Below are positions 56,214-63,946 of a stretch of DNA of 64,000 nt, piece by piece. The notes under the pieces are model-generated. The model was given only the letters and a program-made list of their open reading frames with translations. It was not told the origin of the DNA and did not search any database. Each line of letters begins with the position of its first letter. The stretch's first letter is position 1. A program made the position numbers and the translations under genes. This DNA comes from Flavobacterium cyclinae (GTDB taxonomy: Bacteria > Bacteroidota > Bacteroidia > Flavobacteriales > Flavobacteriaceae): NCBI RefSeq assembly GCF_021172145.1, contig NZ_CP089095.1:1116001-1180000 (forward strand). The letters run 5' to 3'.

Positions 56214-56666
56214 TTAAAATTGGAAATTGTTTTCGATACTAATCTTGTTTGCTTTGTTCTTTGCTAATGCAACTAGCTTAGGATAAATCATTTGGTAAGC
56301 CATAACACTTTGCGTAACTCGGTAATCGCCCTGGATGAGTTGGAACCCAAATCCACAAAGCGGACATCCTGCGGTATCTTCAATCGTATTTCCTGTATGG
56401 ATATACACATAACTGAAATTTGGTAAACCTGTAATCTCAATCATACCTTGGTGAACTTTTCCAAATGCTTTTTTGTAGTTGACATTTTTTGCACCCCAAG
56501 TATTAAGCTGCAATGAATAGGTTCCAGTAGGTATGGCAGTATGTTCCTTGATTTTTTCTGTTCGTATTTTATCCTCAAGTAAATAGCATTGAAATACTCC
56601 GTTGATATATAATTGGCTTAATGTACTTTGTTTGCCCTGTGCTACGCGAATGATTTTTGTTTCCAT
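56214..56666 (-). CDS. DUF5675 protein
   Basis: 150 residues, matching DUF5675: AIPTGTYSLQL, IEITGLPNFSYVYIHTGNTIEDTAGCPLCG. A His and Cys lie in a YIHTGN..DTAGC pattern like an L,D-transpeptidase/NlpC-type pocket, so a peptidoglycan-related role is often guessed. Such genes are frequent in Bacteroidota phages and mobile elements. Confidence 0.75.
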   Translation of the reverse strand: METKIIRVAQGKQSTLSQLYINGVFQCYLLEDKIRTEKIKEHTAIPTGTYSLQLNTWGAKNVNYKKAFGKVHQGMIEITGLPNFSYVYIHTGNTIEDTAGCPLCGFGFQLIQGDYRVTQSVMAYQMIYPKLVALAKNKANKISIENNFQF

Positions 56667-56691
56667 GGGAATTGAATTAGTAAGTTAAAAC

Positions 56692-56721
56692 AAAAAATCC
56701 CCCAGAGGTTCTGAGGGATTT
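56692..56721 (-). terminator. Terminator after the 267-residue gene
   Basis: AAATCCCCCAGA and TCTGAGGGATTT pair around GGT; lies past the minus-strand stop at 56735 with a T-rich flank on the minus strand. Confidence 0.65.
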
Positions 56722-56734
56722 GTAAGTAGGATTC

Positions 56735-57538
56735 TTAAAATGCGTCCTCAATTTTCAAGCAGTTTCCACTTGCAAATAAGTAATAGTTTGAACCTACTTG
56801 TTGGTAGAACTCAATTCCAATACCTTGAAGAACGGTAACATCTGTTGATGGCGTGATACCATTTGGCAAAGTTGCTGTAATGGTAGTTGCAGTTGCAGGA
56901 GCATACAAGTCTAAGAAACCACTAAATTGAACATCACTCACTTCATTTTGAGCTGTGTCAATAGGATCATAACTGTTCGTTACAGCATTGTAAGCAAAGT
57001 CACTCACTACAGAAAGCGTGTGAATCAATCTAAAGTGAGTAGCACCTGCAGGAGCATTAATCAAATTCGCTGGATTAAACGCAGGAATTACAAAATCAGC
57101 AGTGTTTCTTGCGGGGTCATGCGTAACACTGTAAGGAGCATTGAAAATACCATTTAAGGAAGTGTTTTTGTCAAACTCAAAACCTACCAAGTAATTTCTT
57201 TGAGTGGTAATCTCAATTTTGCGATACCCTCTGGCTTCGGTTTGGTCTTCCAAATTGATTTTTTTCATGATAGCCGTTAAACGCCCTGCTACTTGCGTAT
57301 CAGACATTTGCTTCACGATTTGTGATAAACCAGTTCTAACCGATTTTCCTGCTTTAGCACAAGCACCAAACTCGTTCATGTTCTCACGAGTTCTTTCAAA
57401 TTCTGGAGCTGATAAAACTTGCTCCCCTGAAGGTCCACCTACCATTCCGGCAAAGTACCCTTCTTGTCCTTTAATTTTAAAGTGGCGAACATCTCCAAGA
57501 GTTCCCACATACTTTAAAACGCCTTTCTGTCTAGCCAT
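56735..57538 (-). CDS. Unknown protein, mobile-element type
   Basis: 267 residues. It begins MARQKGVLKYVGTLGDVRHFKIKGQEGYFA and is Thr/Ala-rich, beta-looking in the second half; similar genes accompany DUF5675 in Flavobacterium elements. It could be a phage structural-like protein, but no domain is recognised. First gene of the operon, upstream of a terminator and the DUF5675 gene. Confidence 0.65.
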   Translation of the reverse strand: MARQKGVLKYVGTLGDVRHFKIKGQEGYFAGMVGGPSGEQVLSAPEFERTRENMNEFGACAKAGKSVRTGLSQIVKQMSDTQVAGRLTAIMKKINLEDQTEARGYRKIEITTQRNYLVGFEFDKNTSLNGIFNAPYSVTHDPARNTADFVIPAFNPANLINAPAGATHFRLIHTLSVVSDFAYNAVTNSYDPIDTAQNEVSDVQFSGFLDLYAPATATTITATLPNGITPSTDVTVLQGIGIEFYQQVGSNYYLFASGNCLKIEDAF

Positions 57539-57635
57539 TTTGTAAAGATTTTAGAAGTTAATATTTAAGTGAAATTTTATACTCAAATATCATTCATTAT
57601 CTTTGATTTATAATAACTTAAAATACTGAAAATCA

Positions 57636-58127
57636 ATGCAATACAACGCAAAAGCACCCTATTTAGTGGAAACCCATTGTCAAATAGATGAAGTCAAAGA
57701 TGGAGATAGCTTAATCATTAGCAATCTTTTCACTCGTTTGCGAAAAGAGATACGACTATATGGTTTAGATGCACCAGAAGTAAAGTACAATAGAAAGATG
57801 AAAGAGGACGAACAGAAAACACGTTTAGCAGCCCAATTTTTAATTCAATTAGGATTGGAAGCCTTGCATTATGTTTTGGAAGTAGCACCGCCTAAAACGG
57901 TTGTAACGATAATTACAGAACAGGATAACTTTTACGATTATTGGAATCGACAATTAGGATATGTAATCTTGCCAGGAGGGGAGTGTTTGAATGATTTGCT
58001 TTTGATCAATGGATTTGCAAAAGCAACAGACGAATATTATTGTGGACGATTAGCAGAATTTCAAAAAATGAATCGCAAAGCACAACTTAAAAAACGAGGT
58101 ATTTACAAGCATGTAAAAAAGTTCTGA
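57636..58127 (+). CDS. Staphylococcal-nuclease-like (thermonuclease) protein
   Basis: 163 residues without a signal peptide. The SNase core has DGDSLII, then IRLYGLDAPEVKYN and the downstream Glu-rich and Arg-containing loop (DEQKTRLAAQ); the position expected for the second catalytic Arg is present near 100-105. Probably a nuclease carried by the element. It is the last element gene, 84 bp before the right inverted repeat area. Confidence 0.78.
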   Translation: MQYNAKAPYLVETHCQIDEVKDGDSLIISNLFTRLRKEIRLYGLDAPEVKYNRKMKEDEQKTRLAAQFLIQLGLEALHYVLEVAPPKTVVTIITEQDNFYDYWNRQLGYVILPGGECLNDLLLINGFAKATDEYYCGRLAEFQKMNRKAQLKKRGIYKHVKKF

Positions 58128-58174
58128 TTTGTTGTACTTATGTTGTACTAATGGATGTTTTAAAACTAAAAATA

Positions 58175-58197
58175 TCAATAAATATAGTACTTTACAG
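58175..58197. repeat. Element terminal inverted repeat, right
   Basis: TCAATAAATATAGTACTTTACAG mirrors 27793-27814. Fourteen bases separate it from attR. Confidence 0.55.
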
Positions 58198-58210
58198 GCG
58201 TAATGGAGCT

Positions 58211-58223
58211 AAACCGCTGTTAT
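58211..58223. repeat. attR: 13-bp direct repeat
   Basis: AAACCGCTGTTAT, identical to 27748-27760. The next bases AAGTT complete GTTATAAGTT, the box of the following cassette. Confidence 0.78.
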
Positions 58224-58233
58224 AAGTTGTTTT

Positions 58234-59103
58234 TTAAAATATATCCCACCATTTTTTCCTTTTTGTCAATTGTTTGATTGTTATTATCTTTTTTGGTTTT
58301 GGTTTGGATATTTCTGATTTAAATTGATTATCAACATCAGATTTCATATTCCAGCCAGCTGTTGATGATGGTTTGAACAAGTAACCTTCACCACTGTAAT
58401 TATTAATATCATAATTTTTTTCAATAGATATATTACATGCATATTCATAAAGTTCAGAATAATTTTTTTTAAAAAGGTCTGGTGCATACCAAACTATTTT
58501 TGGATTATCATTCCAATTTCCATAATTACAAATTAATACTTCCGAATTTATGAAATCTTCTTTTGTTGGTTTAGTTTTTAAGTTTAGTCTTGTAGTTGCT
58601 ATTAAATTATAAGCTGTTTTGGGATTATTATCTTCAGCAAGTACAATTGAACCGCCATAATTGCCATTTTCTAAAAGAAAAATGAAGCAATCACCTTTTT
58701 TAAAAACAGGAGTTTTAAGTTTTTCTTTTTTCCTTGGTTTAGGTTTTTCTCTATCACTTTTTAATTTTACAAGAAATTTATCGAGTGCTATTTTTCTTTT
58801 AGTCAAACTTTGTTTATCCGCACCAAGTTCAGCCCAAAGTTTAATGTCATCACCAGAATTAATTATATTTTCTACTTTTTTTAATATATTTTCATCGAGT
58901 GTTTTTGTTTCCCATTGCGCAAGAGCAATGGCAAACCAAAAATCATTTTTCTCAGAATCAATTTCAAGTATTTCGAAATTTTCAGTTAAAATTTTTTCAG
59001 TAATTTCTTTAGGATTTTCTCCATTGTTATAAAGTTCAAAAAAATCTCCATAAACATCAGAAAATGCATCACTATCTTTTATTGCTGTACTCCAATTACC
59101 CAT
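58234..59103 (-). CDS. Cassette gene: DUF4259-domain protein
   Basis: 289 residues. The N-terminus MGNWSTAIKDSDAFSDVYGDF matches the short DUF4259 family, about 1-125; the rest is unrelated and of unknown function. Unit ends match: GTTATAAGTT at 58218 and AACTTATAAC at 59117. It therefore belonged to the array before the element inserted, beside the 26288-27589 unit. Confidence 0.78.
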   Translation of the reverse strand: MGNWSTAIKDSDAFSDVYGDFFELYNNGENPKEITEKILTENFEILEIDSEKNDFWFAIALAQWETKTLDENILKKVENIINSGDDIKLWAELGADKQSLTKRKIALDKFLVKLKSDREKPKPRKKEKLKTPVFKKGDCFIFLLENGNYGGSIVLAEDNNPKTAYNLIATTRLNLKTKPTKEDFINSEVLICNYGNWNDNPKIVWYAPDLFKKNYSELYEYACNISIEKNYDINNYSGEGYLFKPSSTAGWNMKSDVDNQFKSEISKPKPKKIITIKQLTKRKKWWDIF

Positions 59104-59113
59104 AGTTTTTTAA

Positions 59114-59257
59114 AATAACTTATAACGTTTTGCGGCTTTGCGTTCGGGCGGGTTTTTCGCACAAAACTTCCTTACGAAGCCGTAAACTTCAAAGTTACGA
59201 AAAACTGTCATACGAAGCCGTTTCCCCCGCCTGACGCAAAACCGCTGTTAGCAGTAG
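59114..59257. repeat. attC-like site 9
   Basis: Opens AATAACTTATAAC, closes GTTAGCAGTAG (59247-59257). Arms GTTTTGCGGCTTTGCG and CGCAAAACCGC pair, with CGGGCGGG/CCCGCCTG further in. The centre differs from the main family. Confidence 0.72.
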
Positions 59258-59284
59258 TGGTTTCTTCCGTTGTCTTGTTAGTCG

Positions 59285-60079
59285 TCATTTTGATAGCTGT
59301 AAAATTCTGTAAGCTCCTCTCGCTACAATGACAAATACAATTGCTCCAATAATTAAGTCGGGATAACCTGAATTGAGCCAATTAACCAAAAGTCCTGCTG
59401 TAATTACTCCCGAATTTATGATTATGTCATTTGAAGTAAAAATCATACTTGCTTGCATATGAGCTTCTTTGCTTTTTCTCTTTTGCAATAAATACAGACA
59501 AATAACATTAGCTATTAACGCTACAATCGAAACGAAAATCATTGTTTGAAAGTCAGGCATTTTCTCGACTCCAATAAATCGTCTGACTACTTCTATAAAA
59601 CCAATTACAGCAAGAAGGACTTGAAAGTATCCTGCAAATTTTGCGATATTCTTTTTTCTGACTACTGTTCCGCCAACAGCAATTAATGCAAGTCCATAAA
59701 CAATACTGTCAGCCAGCATATCTAAACTGTCGGCAACCAAGCCCATTGAGTTTGATATAAGTCCTGTTACAATTTCAATGGCGAAAAACAAAAAATTTAT
59801 TATTAAAACAGTCCATAAGGTTTTTCTTTCGTCATTTTGATTGTCAGTTGCTGTAAAATTGTCAACCGAAACAGTCGAGAGAATTGAAGTGTCAAATTTT
59901 AATGTGTCAAGTCGCTGAAAAATTTGTTCATTATTGTCTATATGAAAAACGTGTAAAAGTCGGTTGGGTATGTCAAATTCTAACGATTGAATATTTGTCA
60001 AATCGTCAAGTTTCATCCGAATCATTTGTTCTTCGGATGGACAGTCCATTTTTGTTATCTTAAATGTCGTTTTTTGCAT
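59285..60079 (-). CDS. Cassette gene: cation efflux (CDF) transporter with HMA-like N-terminus
   Basis: 264 residues. Residues 1-75 form a metal-binding HMA-like domain with a degenerate motif (MDCPSEEQM). The cation-diffusion-facilitator domain follows with six transmembrane segments, including ISNSMGLVADSLDMLADS (helix II with Asp ligands) and helix V with SNDIIINSG. Exports divalent metals. Ends match: GTTAGCAGTAG and TTACTGCTAAC. Confidence 0.82.
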   Translation of the reverse strand: MQKTTFKITKMDCPSEEQMIRMKLDDLTNIQSLEFDIPNRLLHVFHIDNNEQIFQRLDTLKFDTSILSTVSVDNFTATDNQNDERKTLWTVLIINFLFFAIEIVTGLISNSMGLVADSLDMLADSIVYGLALIAVGGTVVRKKNIAKFAGYFQVLLAVIGFIEVVRRFIGVEKMPDFQTMIFVSIVALIANVICLYLLQKRKSKEAHMQASMIFTSNDIIINSGVITAGLLVNWLNSGYPDLIIGAIVFVIVARGAYRILQLSK

Positions 60080-60109
60080 ATCACTTCATTGTCTGTTGGG
60101 TCGTCCTAC

Positions 60110-60147
60110 CATTACTGCTAACGTTCTCCAGCTTGTTGCAGTGGCGA
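60110..60147. repeat. Half attC-like site, array boundary
   Basis: CATTACTGCTAACGTTCTCC then GCTTGTTGCAGTGGCG resembles the left half of a cassette repeat, but the right arm is missing and a plus-strand gene starts at 60175. Confidence 0.55.
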
Positions 60148-60174
60148 AATTATTAACTAAACATTACAAAAATT

Positions 60175-60423
60175 ATGAATGAATTTAAACAAAAACTTGA
60201 AGAAACATTGAATCGTTTATACAAAGAAAATAAACTTTCAATAGATGCTTATTCTGAATTAATGGAGTTTGCTGACCCTAACCAAAACTTGCAATTGCAA
60301 CAAACTGGTGTTATAGTGCGAAGCGAACAGTTAAAAACCTGTGAACATAATTTTGCAGATATTTACGACCATACAGGAACTCAAATTGTTGGCAAAAAAT
60401 GCCTAAATAATTGCGGTTTTTAA
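60175..60423 (+). CDS. Small protein of unknown function
   Basis: 82 residues, soluble, with a C-terminal Cys/His-rich segment (KTCEHNFADIYDHTG...KKCLNNCGF) that could bind zinc. It is opposite in direction to the array genes. No family recognised. Confidence 0.6.
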   Translation: MNEFKQKLEETLNRLYKENKLSIDAYSELMEFADPNQNLQLQQTGVIVRSEQLKTCEHNFADIYDHTGTQIVGKKCLNNCGF

Positions 60424-60479
60424 TTGACTATAACTAGTATATATCACCAAATATATACAACTTTTTTTAACTTTAAAAA

Positions 60480-62222
60480 CTATTCTTCAAGTTTTTTCTT
60501 ACCTTTTATGTCAACCATTCGATCTAACGGACTCTGTATTTTATCAACAGCTGTTTTCGTTAAATGCGTATAAACAGTCGTGGTTTTTATACTCGAATGC
60601 CCTAAAAATTGCTGAATGTAGCGGATATCCGTGCCGTTCTCTAATAAATGTGTCGCAAAACTATGACGCAACGTATGCACCGTAGCCTTCTTCTCTAAAC
60701 CCGATAACTTTATAGCATTGCGCATCACCTGTTGCACACTTCCTGTACTGTAAGGCTCGCCCGCAAACTGACCCTCAAAAACATAATGCTTACCCTTATA
60801 AAGTTCTCTGTAAAGCTGCAAAGAAGTAACTATAGAGTAGGGCAACATCACCATTCTGTCTTTTTTACCCTTAGCATTCTTAACATGAATCTTGTGTTCC
60901 TCAAATAAAATATCACTCCATTTCAAACTCACAATCTCACTCACACGCAACCCAGCTCCATAACCTATCAACAACAAAAGCTTGTGTTTCGGATTATCCA
61001 CAACTTTAAAAATCTGCAAACATTCCTCCATAGTCAATACCACAGGTAACTTTTTCTCCTTCTTTGGTCGTGGAAGCACAAAACTATAGTCAACCTTCCC
61101 TAAAACTTGCTGATAATAAAATTGAACCCCATTCACCATACTATGCCCACTCGTAGCAGACAAACCACGCTCCATCAAAGAGCCTAAAAAACGAATAATT
61201 TCCTCCCTAGTAACTTCCTCAGGATTTCGAAACTCAAAAAAGCGTAAAAATTGAATAAAAGCACCACAATACGTTCGCAAGGTCGAACTACTATAATTCA
61301 AAGCCAATAAAGTGTCAATCATCTTACTTAAATAACTTTGGGCTTGCTCTGGAACCAAATCCAGTAAGCTTTTCTTCGTTTTAGATAAGTCCAATTGTTT
61401 TTTATTAGGCAAATTTCGTTTGTCCAAATAATTCTTTGGAAGCAAAGAAGTAATAGTAATGCTAGAAGATTCAAACTGTAAATGCAAAGAATCCATCACA
61501 ACAGGCGCCGCCGGAAGCAAATAACACCCCTTAGTCTTACTGTAGCGAGCCATCGAAAAACGCTTTAATTTCTCATGAACTGCAACCATTTTAGGAACAT
61601 GAATTTCCATCCAAGCCACTTCTTCTAAATGAGGCAAAACCTTAATATTCCCTTTACCAACAAACGAATCTTTAACAAAATAATCCGTACCAAAAAAGTC
61701 AGAAACGCCTAAAACCTTTTCCACCTCATGCTTTACTACTTCATTTCTAAAAACCATATAGCTTTTATAATTTCCGTTCCAATAAACCCCTTTAGTCTTC
61801 AAAAGTTGTTTACTAATTTCATGATGAAAATGCATCTTAAAAACCCAATATTTACCAATACTTGGCAACAATTGTAACTTCAATTTATCCAAAGTTGTCA
61901 CAGTTGGTTTATGTTCAGGATTACTCACAGAAGAGCCTAACTGAAGAGCGCTTGAAGAAGCTATGGGTGAAAGGTCACGGTTATCAACACCGGTCACCAT
62001 ATTAGGAATAGAAGATTCAGTAACCACCACTAAATCCGGAAAATGAGAACGTAATAAATGATAAGAAGCCTTAGAATAATCCAAATACCAACACCTACGA
62101 GAACCACTATAAGTAGCACCCAAACGTTTTAAAACAGCAATAATTTCAAAATCCTTATCAAAAAACACCCCAATGCGATAAGCACCATGGTGAAAAATCT
62201 TCTCAATACGTATATTCTTCAT
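60480..62222 (-). CDS. Xer-like tyrosine recombinase with repeated N-terminal extension
   Basis: 580 residues from ATG 62222. The C-terminal 300 residues are a complete XerC/D-like recombinase: a core-binding domain (LLALNYSSSTLRTYCGAFIQFL) and catalytic Arg in GAGLRVSE, HTLRHSFATHL, LGHSSI and TTVYTHL, then SPLDRM at the end. The IntI-specific extra patch is absent. The first ~280 residues contain three related blocks with a GxxY...CWYL-like core (about 30-45, 125-140, 215-230), perhaps DNA-binding. Long for Xer (about 300 residues). Confidence 0.85.
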   Translation of the reverse strand: MKNIRIEKIFHHGAYRIGVFFDKDFEIIAVLKRLGATYSGSRRCWYLDYSKASYHLLRSHFPDLVVVTESSIPNMVTGVDNRDLSPIASSSALQLGSSVSNPEHKPTVTTLDKLKLQLLPSIGKYWVFKMHFHHEISKQLLKTKGVYWNGNYKSYMVFRNEVVKHEVEKVLGVSDFFGTDYFVKDSFVGKGNIKVLPHLEEVAWMEIHVPKMVAVHEKLKRFSMARYSKTKGCYLLPAAPVVMDSLHLQFESSSITITSLLPKNYLDKRNLPNKKQLDLSKTKKSLLDLVPEQAQSYLSKMIDTLLALNYSSSTLRTYCGAFIQFLRFFEFRNPEEVTREEIIRFLGSLMERGLSATSGHSMVNGVQFYYQQVLGKVDYSFVLPRPKKEKKLPVVLTMEECLQIFKVVDNPKHKLLLLIGYGAGLRVSEIVSLKWSDILFEEHKIHVKNAKGKKDRMVMLPYSIVTSLQLYRELYKGKHYVFEGQFAGEPYSTGSVQQVMRNAIKLSGLEKKATVHTLRHSFATHLLENGTDIRYIQQFLGHSSIKTTTVYTHLTKTAVDKIQSPLDRMVDIKGKKKLEE

Positions 62223-62301
62223 GGCAAATACAAAATTTAATTGGCTTATAATAACACAAATATACAAAATAAATATAATTCCTAAACCAAAATAACACTT
62301 T

Positions 62302-62960
62302 CGTCACTTCGAGTGTTTTGCAGGTGTAAAGCCCAAGATTTACATCTGCAAAATGTATCGAGAACTACTGAAAACAATTTTCCACACCATCACACCCTGT
62401 CAAGTCGAGCGAAGTCGAGAACTATAGAAATAATTTAACTCATTCGTCACTTCGAGTGTTTTTAAGTTGTAAAGCCTAAGATTTACAACTTAAAAATGTA
62501 TCGAGAACTGTAGAAGCTATAATTCCACATCCGTCACTTCAGATATTTTGTAACAGTAAAGCCCAAGATTTACTATTACAAAATGTATCGAGAACTATAG
62601 AAATAATTTAACTCATTCGTCACTTCGAGTGTTTTTAAGTTATAAAGCCCAAGATTTACATCTGCAAAATGTATCGAGAACTGTAGAAGCTATAATTCCA
62701 CATCCGTCACTTCAGATATTTTGTAACAGTAAAGCCCAAGATTTACTATTACAAAATGTATCGAGAACTATAGAAATAATTTAACTCATTCGTCACTTCG
62801 AGTGTTTTTAAGTTATAAAGCCCAAGATTTACATCTGCAAAATGTATCGAGAACTGTAGATCCCAAACAACATCACCCTCTGTCAAGTCGAGCGAAGTCG
62901 AGAACTCCATAACCCAAACACCTTCACACTCTGTCAATTCGAGCGAAGTCGAGAACTATA
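62302..62960. repeat. REP-like palindrome array, left of the GIY-YIG gene
   Basis: Six copies of a ~66-bp unit, CGTCACTTCGAGTG, hairpin with loop GCCCAAGA, TATCGAGAACT, at 62302, 62445, 62532, 62618, 62705 and 62791, plus shorter GTCGAGCGAAGTCGAG copies at 62398, 62885 and 62935. The segment 62532-62704 is repeated almost exactly at 62705-62877. The stem arms differ between copies while the loop is constant. Confidence 0.85.
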
Positions 62961-63010
62961 GAAACGATAAACAAAATCTTCACATAAAGTAATTTTATAA
63001 ACTAAAAAAC

Positions 63011-63018
63011 TATTTTTG
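63011..63018 (+). promoter_or_regulatory. Putative -7 box of the GIY-YIG gene
   Basis: TATTTTTG matches TANNTTTG and lies 4 bp before the ATG at 63023. Confidence 0.4.
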
Positions 63019-63022
63019 TTAC

Positions 63023-63313
63023 ATGCAAATTTCATACCTATACATATTAAAATGCTCTGATGATTCATACTATACAGGAGTTACAAGTAATTTAACACAA
63101 CGAATGTATCAACATGAATCAGCTTTTTATCCAGATTGTTACACAGCATCAAGAAGGCCATTAGAATTAGTTTTCTATGCCGAATTTACAAATATTGGTT
63201 TTGCCATAGATAAAGAAAAGCAAATAAAAAAATGGTCAAGAGCTAAAAAAGAAGCTTTGATTAATGGTAATTATGATGCACTTCCAAATCTTGCAAAAAA
63301 GAAATTCAAATAA
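63023..63313 (+). CDS. GIY-YIG endonuclease
   Basis: 96 residues, minimal single-domain GIY-YIG nuclease (UvrC-like fold): YLYILKCSDDSYYTGVT with the paired tyrosine motifs, Arg in LTQRMYQHE, and Glu in DKEKQIKKW. The family cuts one DNA strand. The gene is flanked on both sides by REP-like palindromes and stands alone. Confidence 0.85.
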   Translation: MQISYLYILKCSDDSYYTGVTSNLTQRMYQHESAFYPDCYTASRRPLELVFYAEFTNIGFAIDKEKQIKKWSRAKKEALINGNYDALPNLAKKKFK

Positions 63314-63340
63314 TAATCAAATAGAAGCTAATTAAATTAT

Positions 63341-63556
63341 CGTCACTTCTAGTGATTTTACATTTAAAAAATGCTAATTTTTGAAATATAAAATTGTATC
63401 AAGAACTCTTAAAAGTATTTAACTCATTCGTCACTTCGAGTGTTTTTAAGTTATAAAGCCCAAGATTTACATCTGCAAAATGTATCGAGAACTACTGAAA
63501 ACAATCTTCCACACCATCACACCCTGTCAAGTCGAGCGAAGTCGAGACTCCTTAGA
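63341..63556. repeat. REP-like palindromes, right of the GIY-YIG gene
   Basis: A degenerate copy at 63341-63407, a full copy at 63429-63493 and a GTCGAGCGAAGTCGAG copy near 63535. The last pair has the same order and spacer as 62302-62422. Confidence 0.75.
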
Positions 63557-63598
63557 TACTAGGAAGATATAGCACTGATAAAGCATAGATACAGTATA

Positions 63599-63631
63599 GA
63601 TACTGTATGGATACTGTATGGATACTGTATG
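63599..63631. repeat. Three tandem 11-mers
   Basis: GATACTGTATG three times, preceded by its inverse ATACAGTAT. Possibly a small regulatory or unstable repeat. Confidence 0.6.
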
Positions 63632-63672
63632 CCAAAAGTACATTCTAATAGATAAAAACCAAAAGAAACAAA

Positions 63673-63698
63673 AAAAGCACCTCGTTAGAAGTGCTTTT
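63673..63698 (-). terminator. tRNA-Tyr terminator
   Basis: AAAAGCAC and GTGCTTTT pair around 10 nt, immediately past the tRNA 3' end on the minus strand; T-run present. Confidence 0.7.
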
Positions 63699-63699
63699 G

Positions 63700-63781
63700 T
63701 GGGGAGAGCAGGATTCGAACCTGCGAAGGTGTAACCAGCGGATTTACAGTCCGCCCTCGTTGGCCGCTTGAGTATCTCCCC
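63700..63781 (-). tRNA. tRNA-Tyr (GTA)
   Basis: Folds as a tRNA with a long variable arm on the minus strand: acceptor GGGGAGA/TCTCCCC, anticodon stem-loop GGCGGACTGTAAATCCGC with GTA anticodon, T arm GCAGGTTCGAATCCTGC. The 82-nt length and long variable region are normal for tRNA-Tyr. The 3' CCA is not encoded. Confidence 0.97.
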
Positions 63782-63900
63782 AAACCAATGTGCTTATTTG
63801 ACTAAGCGGTTGCAAATATAGAATTGTTTTTTATTCCTACAAAGGATTTTGATACTATTTTGCAGACAATTTTGTAACATTCTGTAAATGAAAAACATAA

Positions 63901-63924
63901 AAAAATCTCCCATAGGAGATTTTT
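63901..63924. terminator. Intrinsic terminator
   Basis: AAAAATCTCC and GGAGATTTTT pair around CATA. It follows the stop codon of the minus-strand gene at the window edge; could act in both directions. Confidence 0.75.
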
Positions 63925-63946
63925 TTATGTATGAAATAAATTGTAA

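Larger units (their letters stand above)
27748..58223. mobile_element. 30.5-kb integrative element (genomic island) with defence cargo
   Basis: Bounded by AAACCGCTGTTAT direct repeats, with a tyrosine recombinase gene next to the left one. Joining 27760 to 58224 recreates an uninterrupted attC-like site whose last bases, GTTATAAGTT, match the far end of the 58234-59103 unit (AACTTATAAC at 59117-59126). Near the ends, 27793-27814 and 58175-58197 are inverted repeats, and TTGTTGTAC occurs at 27871, 27883 and 58129 (TGTTGTAC at 58141); these may be recombinase arm sites. No relaxase or conjugation genes are seen, so it is not self-transmissible by itself. Confidence 0.8.

Noticed and set aside
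60480..62222. Integron integrase IntI for the cassette array
   Set aside because: The IntI-specific additional patch between catalytic boxes is missing, and the N-terminal extension is unlike IntI; only the SPLD tail is similar.
62749..62937. 62-codon minus-strand frame in the REP array
   Set aside because: It is a translation of REP repeats.
62302..62960. Possible CRISPR array
   Set aside because: Repeats contain long hairpins, spacing is 86-87 bp with near-identical intervening sequence, and no cas genes are nearby; these are REP-like elements.
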